Assembly: GCF_030814225.1 (NCBI RefSeq)
Contig: NZ_JAUSUR010000003.1
Location: 248,001 to 312,000, forward strand
Length of the DNA: 64,000 nucleotides
Direction of reading: 5' to 3'
From: Breznakia pachnodae
Lineage (GTDB): Bacteria; Bacillota_I; Bacilli_A; Erysipelotrichales; Erysipelotrichaceae
Numbering within the stretch: position 1 is the first letter of the stretch; the number at the start of each line of letters is the position of its first letter. The translations under genes and the position numbers were made by a program. Shown here piece by piece: positions 29,207-39,329 of the stretch. Below the pieces are notes generated by a model. It saw nothing but the letters and a program-made list of their open reading frames with translations. It was not told the DNA's origin and did no database searches.

Positions 29207-29219
29207 GATTGGTTTTTTT
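29188..29219 (+). terminator. Terminator after the two-helix protein
   Basis: AAAAACCAATCC pairs with GGATTGGTTTTTTT. The left arm lies inside the last codons of the gene. Confidence 0.9.
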
Positions 29220-29233
29220 GTATATTCAGTTGT

Positions 29234-30313
29234 CTATAATATTTCTGGATCTACATGAGTAGTTTCTTTTTCAGTCACTTGTACTTGTGGTTGAGGTTCT
29301 TCAACTTCTGTGTAGATTTCATTGCTTGGTGTATATCCTTGCATATTTTCAATTGATTTAGTAAATGCTTTTGCTTTCTTGTTTGCAGTATTCATACCTT
29401 CCATAACCGTAGGGATTAAACCTAGGAATGCAGAAAGGTAACCAAACCACATAAGTTCAAGGAATAAACTGAATCCACCATAATAGATACGCTTAACAAA
29501 ATATTGAATTGAGTACCATTGATCATTCATAAAGTATAGTGCAGCTATATAAGATGCATAGACCATAAACAAAGTCCAAACAATTACTAGGATCGTAGGA
29601 ACAATTCCTGGTTCACCACCTAATAATTTATATCCATAAAATGATCCTAATGGAATTAATGCAAACAGGTATAAGAATTCAGTTTCCATAAATACCATTA
29701 ATAAGATACTAGGAAGAGCACCAACGATACCTCCTCCAATTAACCCAACAAGGCCAAGAAGAAATTTTGAATTCTTTTCTTTCTCTGCATAGTTTTGGGT
29801 AGTTTGTTCAATAAGACTTGATTTACAGCTGCCATGTGCAGGTGTTAAACTGTTTGATTCATTAAAATACATTGAATCACAGTTTCCTTGTCCACATGCA
29901 GGACAAGTATAGTTTGCACGTATACCTTGTTCGTTGAGTACAGAATCAATTACTGAGTAAAGATGATTCATATAAGAATGTGGTTCGTCTTTCTTAGAAA
30001 TCTTTAAAACAAAATGAAGTTGATTCTTCATTGGATATACTTTTATCTTATCTTGTTTTAGTTCCTGATTTAAAAGCTTACCAATATTCTTTGGACTGTA
30101 TTCATTTGTTGCTTTTTCTGTTGTTGCATCATCTGCAAGATAAATCGTTAATACAGGTAATCCGTTTGCTACATTTGCTAGGGCAGGCATTCCAAGTGAT
30201 AAAGACACTGGGAAACCATTATGTGATGTTGTATACACATTTTTTAAGTGCTGTGCTTCTGTTTGATTGTAGCCAAGATCAGAAGCTAACTGGTTAAATT
30301 TATTTACGTTCAT
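29234..30313 (-). CDS. Membrane protein with a zinc-ribbon-like segment
   Basis: A 359-residue protein of unknown function. Residues about 1-130 form a soluble region. A short Cys segment (TCPACGQGNCDS, about 135-146) may bind zinc. About four membrane helices follow (about 185-320) and then a Glu/Pro-rich tail. I start at MNVNKF (30313), which has GGAGGAACGAT upstream; an ATG nine codons earlier has no ribosome site. It is a single gene convergent with the two-helix protein gene. Confidence 0.65.
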   Translation of the reverse strand: MNVNKFNQLASDLGYNQTEAQHLKNVYTTSHNGFPVSLSLGMPALANVANGLPVLTIYLADDATTEKATNEYSPKNIGKLLNQELKQDKIKVYPMKNQLHFVLKISKKDEPHSYMNHLYSVIDSVLNEQGIRANYTCPACGQGNCDSMYFNESNSLTPAHGSCKSSLIEQTTQNYAEKEKNSKFLLGLVGLIGGGIVGALPSILLMVFMETEFLYLFALIPLGSFYGYKLLGGEPGIVPTILVIVWTLFMVYASYIAALYFMNDQWYSIQYFVKRIYYGGFSLFLELMWFGYLSAFLGLIPTVMEGMNTANKKAKAFTKSIENMQGYTPSNEIYTEVEEPQPQVQVTEKETTHVDPEIL

Positions 30314-30447
30314 ATCGTTCCTCCAAAACACTACATACATTATATAGTAAATGACAATAAAATGAAATATTAGTCGGTTATTAAAATTGTAGTTGTGCTA
30401 TTTAAATTCTATAATATATCTATATATTTATATTGGGAGGAAAGGAA

Positions 30448-31863
30448 ATGAAAAGTTCAAAGAAGTTGTTATGGTATAATCTTGCTTTTATGGCGTTTGC
30501 TTCAGTTTGGAGTTTTGGAAATGTTGTAAATGGATTTGCCAAATATGATGGTTTAAAAGCAATTATATCTTGGATTTTAATGTTTGCACTATATTTTGTG
30601 CCGTATGCCTTAATGGTTGGAGAATTAGGTTCTGCGTTTAAAAAGTTTGGGGGAGGAGTTAGTTCTTGGATTAAGGAAACCATAGGTCCTAAGATTGCAT
30701 ATTATGCAGGATGGACATATTGGGTTGTACATATGCCATATATCTCGCAAAAACCCCAGAGTGCATTAATTGCACTTAGTTGGGCAGTTACAGGAAGTGC
30801 AGAATATGTAAATGATATGAACCCTCTGGTATTACAGATTGGGTGTTTAGTTGTCTTTTTACTATTCGCATGGATTACAACCAAAGGAATTAATCCACTT
30901 AAAAATATTGCAACAATCGCAGGTTCTTCCATGTTCATTATGTCCCTGTTGTTTATTCTGTTGATGGTTGCAGCACCAGCAATTGTTCCTGGAAATACCC
31001 ATGCAATTGATTGGAGTCTGGATTCATTCTTACCAGCATTTGACTGGAAGTTTCTGACATCTTTATCTATTTTAGTATTTGCAGTAGGTGGTGCTGAACG
31101 TATTTCACCATATGTTAATAAGATGAAGGACCCTAGTAAAGGATTTCCTAAAGGAATGATCTTCTTGGCTATCATGGTTGCTTCTACTGCTATTCTAGGT
31201 ACATTGTCTCTGGGTATGATGTTTGATCCTCAAAACATCCCTAATGATCTGATGATGAATGGTGCTTATTATGCATTCCAACAATTAGGTGCCTATTATG
31301 GAGTTGGTAATTTATTCTTAATTGTTTACGCTCTATGTAATGTAGTTGCACAATTATCAGTATTAATTGTATCAATTGATGCACCACTTCGAATGTTATT
31401 AGATTCTGCGGATACTGATTACATTCCTAAATGGTTACTAAAACAAAATGATAAGACTGTATATACAAATGGGATTAAAGTAGTAGTTATTATTGTATCC
31501 ATTTTAATTATCGTTCCAGGATTACTTCCTGGAGACGTAAATGGAATGTTTGAAGCACTGATACAACTGAACTCAGTAACGATGCCGCTGCGGTATCTAT
31601 GGGTCTTTGTAGCGTACATTGCGCTTAAGAAAGCAAAACAGAAGTTTGATTCAGACTATCAGTTTACCAAGAGTAAAACATTAGGATTAATTGCAGGAGG
31701 ATGGTGTTTCTTCTTTACTGCATTTGCATGTCTGATTGGTATGTTTAGTGGAGACATTGCACATATTGCAATGAATATCTTAACTCCATTCGTATTGCTA
31801 GGTTTGGGATTAATTATGCCAGCAATTGCAAGGCGAGACAAAGCAAAACAAATAGAAGTATAA
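30448..31863 (+). CDS. APC-superfamily amino-acid permease
   Basis: A 471-residue transporter with about twelve membrane helices. The N-terminal FMAFASVWSFGNVVNGFAKYDG segment and the GGAERISPYVNKMKDPSKGFPKG block after helix 6 are typical of the glutamate/GABA-antiporter and YjeM branch of the APC superfamily. The substrate is not known. ATG 30448 has GGGAGGAAAGGA just upstream; a TTG five codons earlier overlaps that site and is not the start. Confidence 0.85.
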   Translation: MKSSKKLLWYNLAFMAFASVWSFGNVVNGFAKYDGLKAIISWILMFALYFVPYALMVGELGSAFKKFGGGVSSWIKETIGPKIAYYAGWTYWVVHMPYISQKPQSALIALSWAVTGSAEYVNDMNPLVLQIGCLVVFLLFAWITTKGINPLKNIATIAGSSMFIMSLLFILLMVAAPAIVPGNTHAIDWSLDSFLPAFDWKFLTSLSILVFAVGGAERISPYVNKMKDPSKGFPKGMIFLAIMVASTAILGTLSLGMMFDPQNIPNDLMMNGAYYAFQQLGAYYGVGNLFLIVYALCNVVAQLSVLIVSIDAPLRMLLDSADTDYIPKWLLKQNDKTVYTNGIKVVVIIVSILIIVPGLLPGDVNGMFEALIQLNSVTMPLRYLWVFVAYIALKKAKQKFDSDYQFTKSKTLGLIAGGWCFFFTAFACLIGMFSGDIAHIAMNILTPFVLLGLGLIMPAIARRDKAKQIEV

Positions 31864-31867
31864 CGTA

Positions 31868-31907
31868 AAAGATATCTTGAAATTATAATTCAAGATATCT
31901 TTTTTTC
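31868..31907. terminator. Bidirectional terminator between permease and GH1 genes
   Basis: A perfect 14-bp stem, AAAGATATCTTGAA with TTCAAGATATCTTT, with a T-run on one side and A-run on the other. It fits both converging genes. Confidence 0.92.
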
Positions 31908-33353
<1,446 letters not shown>

Positions 33354-33414
33354 CTATGTCCTCCTGTATCTAATTTCAGTTTATTCTTTCCCTGTTATTC
33401 TTACAAATAAATAT

Positions 33415-33443
33415 ATTTCCTCGATAGATTTTCCAGAGGAAAT
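33415..33443. promoter_or_regulatory. Inverted repeat in the GH1/regulator gap
   Basis: ATTTCCTC (33415-33422) and GAGGAAAT (33436-33443) form a perfect 8-bp inverted repeat with a 13-bp spacer. It lies in the divergent gap upstream of both genes and is a candidate operator. Confidence 0.45.
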
Positions 33444-33460
33444 TCTTTGAAATAATATGT

Positions 33461-33489
33461 TTGCGAATTTATCCTTAGCCATATAGAAT
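33461..33489 (+). promoter_or_regulatory. Promoter of the PRD/EIIA regulator gene
   Basis: TTGCGA, 17-bp spacer, TAGAAT (33484-33489). The start codon is only six bases after the -10, so the transcript may be leaderless; no Shine-Dalgarno is visible. Confidence 0.55.
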
Positions 33490-33495
33490 AGAAGT

Positions 33496-35355
33496 ATGGA
33501 CACAACAAAACGACACCAGCAGTTATTGGATTACTTATATTATGAAAAAGGATGGGTGAGTGCTAGAAGACTGGCTCAGCTTTTGAATGTATCAACTAGA
33601 ACGATACGTAACTATGTAACTGCAATCAATCAAAATGAAAAATTAATAACTTCAGCGAAAGAAGGATATATTTTAGATTCTTATAAGATTAATCGTAATG
33701 ATGCAATGGATCCATCAATAGAGCGGATTATTTATATTGCGGAAGTCTTTTTGTGTAATGAAGAAGTTGATATCTTTGAAGTAGCGGAAGAATTACACGT
33801 TAGCACTTCTACAATTGAACGTGAATTGCAGATGATGCGTGAACAGGCAAAACAGCAACAGGTAATGATACATAAGAATAAGTTTATCGTATCGCTGGTT
33901 GGTGATGAACAACACATTCGCCAAATCCTATTTGTCTGGCTACAACAGAAAATGATTTATAATCATGTATTGTTTAGTGATGATAAAGTAAATGATGATT
34001 ATAATAAGATGAAAGAACTGATTAACTCAAATTTTGATGGACTGTTAATCAATACGTTCTTTTTATCTTCGTTTATTATGCATTTATTAATTAGTGTGAA
34101 AAGAATTCAAAGCGGGTTTGAACTAAAGAATAAAGAAATTCCTCATTATCCAAAAGAAAAGCATGCTTACTTTGAAAAAATGAAAGAACAGTTAGAGTCT
34201 AAGTTTGAATATACGCTTAGTAGCTATGAGTTATATTATCTAATTGAATTGGTGATTGATCATATGACAATTAGTAGTAACTGGAAATCCTGGGTAGGAT
34301 TAATCACGCAAAATGAACAACGTACAATCAAAGAAATTATTGATAGAATTAGAGTAATCTATCCTTTTGAGGTAAGTGAAAAATATCTGTTTCTATTTGC
34401 ATTTCAAGTACGTCAATTAGTAAAAAAGATACGTCTGGATGAGGTTGTAGATAATCCATTTGTATTGGATATGAAAAAACATAATTCTGATTATTTTGAA
34501 CTGGCTGTACTATCTGCAAAAAATATTAATGAAGTGTATGATGTACATTTACAGGATGAACATATTACATTTCTGGCACTTCAGTATGGATTTTATTTAA
34601 ATGTTGAAAAACCAAAGATTCCATGTATTTTAGTAATCGGAAATTACTTAGCAATGGAAGAAATCTTTATTGCATCATTTAAAAACAGTTATGGTGAATT
34701 AATGGAAATCATTGAAGTGGTTAGTAATTTAAAAGAGGTATCAGATGAGTATAAAGATAAACGAGTAATGATTATTTCAACCTATCGTGATTCACATCTG
34801 GCAAACTTTAAATTTCATGCATTAGTTTCACCAATATTAAAACAGGAAGATCATTATGAAATTAATAAGGTGTTACATTATTATGACCAAAGCAAACTGA
34901 AAGCAGTTATGAAAGAACTGATTGCCAACAGTGAAGTTAGCTATGCTGGTGATGTATACCTTAAGGATGAGGAAGCTTATATTGATTATTTGGGTAAACA
35001 GATGGGGTTAAGTATAGAAGATATCAAGGCAGTAAAAAAGCGAGAGCAGTTATCATCTACAGCATTTCATAGTTTTGTAGCAATTCCTCATATGTTTTCT
35101 TCTGATTTAAGCAAAACCAAAATTAGTTTTATTATTAATGAAGTTCCTACAAAGTGGAGAGAACATAGTATCAAGGTAATTGCTTTGGTTTGTCCTGCAA
35201 AGAAGGAGTTAAGTAGGTTGCCAGAATATATTAAATTAATTAGTGAATATTTTATGGAACGCCCATTTATTGATTATCTGATTCGAGGAAAGAGTGAGGA
35301 AGCATTTCATCAACGATTATTTGATTTTGAAATGTATAAGCGAGGGTACTGGTAG
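33496..35355 (+). CDS. PRD-domain transcription regulator with EIIA domain
   Basis: A 619-residue regulator of the LicR/MtlR/BglG-like type. Two N-terminal HTH units (about 1-60 and 80-125; VSARRLAQLLNVSTRTIRNYV) are followed by PRD domains (about 180-390), an EIIB-like segment (about 395-460) and a C-terminal EIIA domain (about 480-619) with the phosphorylation His in AIPHMF. Its activity should depend on PTS phosphorylation. No PTS permease gene is adjacent, so phosphate must come from elsewhere. It is divergent from the GH1 gene, the most likely target. Confidence 0.85.
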   Translation: MDTTKRHQQLLDYLYYEKGWVSARRLAQLLNVSTRTIRNYVTAINQNEKLITSAKEGYILDSYKINRNDAMDPSIERIIYIAEVFLCNEEVDIFEVAEELHVSTSTIERELQMMREQAKQQQVMIHKNKFIVSLVGDEQHIRQILFVWLQQKMIYNHVLFSDDKVNDDYNKMKELINSNFDGLLINTFFLSSFIMHLLISVKRIQSGFELKNKEIPHYPKEKHAYFEKMKEQLESKFEYTLSSYELYYLIELVIDHMTISSNWKSWVGLITQNEQRTIKEIIDRIRVIYPFEVSEKYLFLFAFQVRQLVKKIRLDEVVDNPFVLDMKKHNSDYFELAVLSAKNINEVYDVHLQDEHITFLALQYGFYLNVEKPKIPCILVIGNYLAMEEIFIASFKNSYGELMEIIEVVSNLKEVSDEYKDKRVMIISTYRDSHLANFKFHALVSPILKQEDHYEINKVLHYYDQSKLKAVMKELIANSEVSYAGDVYLKDEEAYIDYLGKQMGLSIEDIKAVKKREQLSSTAFHSFVAIPHMFSSDLSKTKISFIINEVPTKWREHSIKVIALVCPAKKELSRLPEYIKLISEYFMERPFIDYLIRGKSEEAFHQRLFDFEMYKRGYW

Positions 35356-35426
35356 TAACTTTCATATAATTGGATAGTGAGATAAAGAAGTGATATACTT
35401 AAGAAAGCAGGATACGGGAGGTAAAT

Positions 35427-36734
35427 ATGTATAAAAATGATGAATTAATATCTTTTTTAAATAAAAGTGTTAGTAATTTCCATGCAGTGAAAGAAGTCAG
35501 AAACCGATTGGAAAAAGAAGGTTTCAAGGAGCTGTCTGAAACTGAATTATGGAAAGTAGAAAAAGGTGGAAAGTATTTCACAACACGTAATGATTCAAGT
35601 GTGATTGCGTTTCAGGTAGGTAAAGAATTATCAGATTACCATTATCAGGTAACAGCAGCACATACGGATTCACCTACGTTTAAAGTAAAAGAGAATGCAG
35701 AGCTAAAAGGCAAAGGTGGTTATCTGCAGTTAAACACCGAAGGTTATGGTGGGATGTTGGATGCAAGTTGGTTTGATCGTCCATTATCATTAGCTGGAAG
35801 AGTGTTGGTAAAAGAAGGAAACCAGATTGTATCGAAGTTATTAAAAATCGATCAGGATTTACTTGTGATTCCTAATGTTGCAATTCATTTGAATCGTGAT
35901 GCAAACAATGGATTCAAGTATAATCCTCAAGTGGATTTATTACCACTATTTAGTGCAGGAGCGTGCGAGGAAGGGGCATACAAGCAACTTCTGGCAGATA
36001 GCCTAGGTGTTGATGTATCAGCAATCCTTGGCCACGATATGACGTTATATAACCGCAACCAGGCAATTGAATGGGGAGTGAAGAAAGAATTTATTTCATC
36101 TCCAAGACTGGATAACCTACAATGTACATTTGCGACATTGGAAGGATTTCTAGAAAGTAACAATGAAAATATGATTCGTGTCTATGCTTCATTTGATAAT
36201 GAAGAAGTAGGTTCTTCAACAAAACAAGGTGCAGGATCTACATTCTTATACGATGTACTACAACGAATTAATACAGCTTTAGGATATGAAGCAGATGATT
36301 ACTACCAGGCAATTGCGAAGAGTTTTATGCTTTCTTGTGATAACGCTCACGCCGTACATCCAAATCATCCGGAACTATTGGATGCAACTAACTGCTCTTA
36401 CATGAACAAGGGAATTGTAGTGAAGTACAATGCAAATCAACGCTATACAACTGATGCAGTAAGTAATGCAGTATTTATGGATTTATGTAAGCAGCATAAT
36501 ATACCAACTCAGTTATTTGCGAATCGTAGTGATATGATGGGTGGAAGTACATTAGGAAACATCTCATCAACAAAGGTTTCTATGAAAGCTGTTGACTTAG
36601 GATTACCACAGTTGGCAATGCACTCTGCATATGAAACTGCTGGTAGTAAAGATACAGGATATCTGATAGATGCAGCAAAAGCATTCTTCTCATCAAACAT
36701 TTTAATTAGTGAGAATGCAATTGAAATAAAATAG
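35427..36734 (+). CDS. apeB: M18 family aminopeptidase
   Basis: A 435-residue two-metal aminopeptidase. Metal-site motifs are AAHTDSPTFKVK (about 76-87), the SFDNEEVGS block (about 252-260) and the MLSCDNAHAVHPN block (about 302-314); the C-terminal GLPQLAMHSAYETAG holds the last His ligand. These are typical of aspartyl-aminopeptidase relatives, which trim acidic or neutral N-terminal residues in the cytoplasm. The ribosome site is GGGAGG. It is a single gene followed by a terminator. Confidence 0.92.
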   Translation: MYKNDELISFLNKSVSNFHAVKEVRNRLEKEGFKELSETELWKVEKGGKYFTTRNDSSVIAFQVGKELSDYHYQVTAAHTDSPTFKVKENAELKGKGGYLQLNTEGYGGMLDASWFDRPLSLAGRVLVKEGNQIVSKLLKIDQDLLVIPNVAIHLNRDANNGFKYNPQVDLLPLFSAGACEEGAYKQLLADSLGVDVSAILGHDMTLYNRNQAIEWGVKKEFISSPRLDNLQCTFATLEGFLESNNENMIRVYASFDNEEVGSSTKQGAGSTFLYDVLQRINTALGYEADDYYQAIAKSFMLSCDNAHAVHPNHPELLDATNCSYMNKGIVVKYNANQRYTTDAVSNAVFMDLCKQHNIPTQLFANRSDMMGGSTLGNISSTKVSMKAVDLGLPQLAMHSAYETAGSKDTGYLIDAAKAFFSSNILISENAIEIK

Positions 36735-36742
36735 AATTATTA

Positions 36743-36790
36743 AAAACTCTAGAGATAAAATCAATTTGATTATTATTTCTAGAGTTTTGT
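36743..36790 (+). terminator. Terminator after apeB
   Basis: AAAACTCTAGAGA pairs with TTTCTAGAGTTTT around a 20-base loop; one G-U pair. Confidence 0.85.
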
Positions 36791-36842
36791 TTCTATTATG
36801 ATGATTTTCAGTTTAGAGAAATTTGTGTATAATTAGAATATC

Positions 36843-38348
36843 ATGAAACTATTAAGTGGAAAGCAGATGGCTAGTGTAGATAAACGAGCAATTGAGGAAT
36901 ATGATATTCCAAGTCTTCAATTGATGGAACAAGCTGGCACACAATTATACTATGCGATAAAAGATATGGTATCAAAGGATGACCGTATTTTAATCGTGTG
37001 TGGAAGTGGAAATAATGGTGGTGATGGTTATGTACTGGCACGATTATTTTATGGAGAAGGCTATCAGGTAGAACTGTTAGCATTAGAAACGAAAGATCTT
37101 AGCGAAGATTGCAGAGTTAATTTGGATTTTTGTGCAGATCTTCATTTAGACTTTGCGAGTGAGATTGGAAATCACAATGTAATTGTAGATGCAATCTTTG
37201 GTACTGGTTTAAGTAGAAATATAGAAGGCAAATACAAAGACATTATTGAGAAAATTAATACAAGCGATGCGAAAGTGATTAGTGTCGATATTCCTAGTGG
37301 GATTAATTCTAGTGATGGTAAGGTGTTGGGGGTTGCTGTTAAGGCAGATATCACGTTGACTCTACAGACTGCAAAAATAGGATTGTATTTATATCCGGGA
37401 AGAGTCTATAGTGGAAAGATTTCTGTGCTTGATATCGGAATTCCGCCAATTTTAATTGATGAGGTAAATAGTAATATTTATTTGTCTGATAAGGCAATGA
37501 TGAAAGGCTTACTTCCAAAAAGAAGTATTCATTCCAATAAAGGAACTTATGGTAAAATTCTTTGTGTTGGTGGAAGTACAAAGATGAGTGGAGCCATTTC
37601 AATGGCGGCAATCGCAGCTCTTCGCAGTGGGTGTGGTTTACTGACATGTGCAATTCCTGAAAGTATACGTTCTATCGTTGCAACCAATGTTCTGGAGAGT
37701 ATGTATCTTCCACTACCTGAAAAAGACGGACAGATTACCAAAGAAGCAACAACTGTTTTAAAAGAGCAGTTGGATAATTATAGTTGTGTGCTGATTGGTT
37801 GTGGGATTGGAAGAAGTGAAGATATTGTAGATGTCTTACAGGTGATATTAGACAGTGATGTTCCTTTGTTAATTGATGCAGATGGATTGTATGCTTTAAA
37901 GGATTTATTACCACACTATAAACATCGTGAGCATTTAATTATTACTCCACACATGAAGGAGTTCTCTCGGCTGATCAATATTGATGTTGATAAGATTGTT
38001 GATGATCCAATTAAACATGGATTACAGTTTACTGCAGAATATCCTAACATAACATTAGTATTAAAAAGTGAAACGTCGTTTGTGATGCAAGGCGATAGAG
38101 TTTATATTAATACCTATGGAAACAATGGACTGGCAAAGGGTGGCAGTGGTGATGTGCTTGCTGGAATCATTAGTGGTTTGAATGCACAAAAACAAAATGA
38201 GTTAGAGTCTGCGATTCTGGGAATGTTTCTTCATGCATATAGTGCAGATTTATTATTAGAAGAGCAAACCGTATATAGTATTTTACCTAGTGACCTTTTC
38301 AAGAAAATAGATGTTATAATAAAAGGGTTAGAAGGTGATACGTTATGA
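36843..38348 (+). CDS. nnr: Bifunctional NAD(P)H-hydrate repair enzyme
   Basis: A 501-residue fusion. The N-terminal epimerase domain (about 1-210) has VCGSGNNGGDGYVLARLF and VDIPSGINSSDGKV. The C-terminal ADP/ATP-dependent dehydratase (about 220-495) has the ribokinase-type KGGSGDVLAGIISG motif. Together they repair damaged NADH and NADPH hydrates. The ATG is only about ten bases after a TATAAT (36828-36833) with no Shine-Dalgarno, so the mRNA is probably leaderless. The stop overlaps the next gene by 4 bases. Confidence 0.93.
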   Translation: MKLLSGKQMASVDKRAIEEYDIPSLQLMEQAGTQLYYAIKDMVSKDDRILIVCGSGNNGGDGYVLARLFYGEGYQVELLALETKDLSEDCRVNLDFCADLHLDFASEIGNHNVIVDAIFGTGLSRNIEGKYKDIIEKINTSDAKVISVDIPSGINSSDGKVLGVAVKADITLTLQTAKIGLYLYPGRVYSGKISVLDIGIPPILIDEVNSNIYLSDKAMMKGLLPKRSIHSNKGTYGKILCVGGSTKMSGAISMAAIAALRSGCGLLTCAIPESIRSIVATNVLESMYLPLPEKDGQITKEATTVLKEQLDNYSCVLIGCGIGRSEDIVDVLQVILDSDVPLLIDADGLYALKDLLPHYKHREHLIITPHMKEFSRLINIDVDKIVDDPIKHGLQFTAEYPNITLVLKSETSFVMQGDRVYINTYGNNGLAKGGSGDVLAGIISGLNAQKQNELESAILGMFLHAYSADLLLEEQTVYSILPSDLFKKIDVIIKGLEGDTL

Positions 38349-39259
38349 TACATGTGATTGAAAAATTACCATATCTGGAAAAAACAGTGCGTGGAAATCT
38401 AAATGAAGATAAAGAATTTTTTAGTGAATTTGTAACTTATCGCTTAAACAATACTGCTATTTCATTAAGCAGATATTTAGAAAAGATGAGATTAGAGTTT
38501 CAAACATATGGAGTGGTTGGTAATCAGACATATGAGTATACCAATGATATTAAAAACTTCTTTCCAATTCAGATGAATATTCAAAATGAAATGCGAATTC
38601 AACTGATGGTTGAAGAAGAAAAGCATTATGAATATACTGAAGAAATTCCTATTTTGGAGAAATGGGAAGAGCGATTATTTTCAAGTATTGTATGTGATCG
38701 AATTCATAATGATGATATCAGTGTTGTAATCGAAGATGAATATCATAATAATTCCAGAAGTGTATATGAACTTCATAGTGAGATAAAAGCAAAATCTAGC
38801 CTGATGATTGGGTGTGTGCATCCAAAGTATTTGAAAGCATATCCTAAACAATTCTTTAGTGTGCTAGTGATTGACTATGCGAATATTGTGAATAGTTTCC
38901 ATATGAAACAGCATAAATCGTTATTTGAAATTGGTAACTTTGTAAGAGAAGAACTATCATCACTTGCACGAATCGTTGTATTGAATGTTTCTAGCCATCA
39001 ATTGGTGGTAAGCTTAAATGGAAAACTATATGCGGCAACGTATATGGTAAAAGATCCGATCCATGGACATTATTTGGATGCCATACTTGCAGGAATTATA
39101 AAGTGTTACAGTGAAGATGGAGATATTTATGTCTTATTGAATGAAGCATTATCAAGGAGTGTTGGTGCATCATTATCAAGTGGTTTATATGTTCCAACAG
39201 ATAAAATATTAATGGATATTAAAACGAAGATTAAGATTCTTTCTCTGGAAGATTCATAA
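38345..39259 (+). CDS. PfkB/FruK-like protein without catalytic motif
   Basis: A 304-residue protein whose order of segments matches sugar kinases of the PfkB (1-phosphofructokinase) type: LNNTAISLSRYLEKMRLEFQ with GVVGNQ near the N-terminus, a strand pair near 80-100, and at the C-terminus VVLNVSSHQLVVSLNGKLYAATY followed by DAILAGIIKCYSEDG and ALSRSVGASLSS. The GAGD motif that holds the catalytic Asp is replaced by IHGH. It is therefore likely a pseudoenzyme with a binding or regulatory role. ATGA overlap couples it to nnr. The assignment is my reading of the fold pattern. Confidence 0.5.
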   Translation: MIHVIEKLPYLEKTVRGNLNEDKEFFSEFVTYRLNNTAISLSRYLEKMRLEFQTYGVVGNQTYEYTNDIKNFFPIQMNIQNEMRIQLMVEEEKHYEYTEEIPILEKWEERLFSSIVCDRIHNDDISVVIEDEYHNNSRSVYELHSEIKAKSSLMIGCVHPKYLKAYPKQFFSVLVIDYANIVNSFHMKQHKSLFEIGNFVREELSSLARIVVLNVSSHQLVVSLNGKLYAATYMVKDPIHGHYLDAILAGIIKCYSEDGDIYVLLNEALSRSVGASLSSGLYVPTDKILMDIKTKIKILSLEDS

Positions 39260-39270
39260 TCTTCGTTTTT
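39221..39270 (+). terminator. Terminator of the nnr operon
   Basis: AAAACGAAGATT pairs perfectly with AATCTTCGTTTT across a 25-base loop; the left arm lies in the coding region. Confidence 0.8.
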
Positions 39271-39329
39271 CATGTCAACCTTTTCGCTTAAATAGGTGTC
39301 TAATTAGTGTAAACCTTTGGAGGGGTAGT

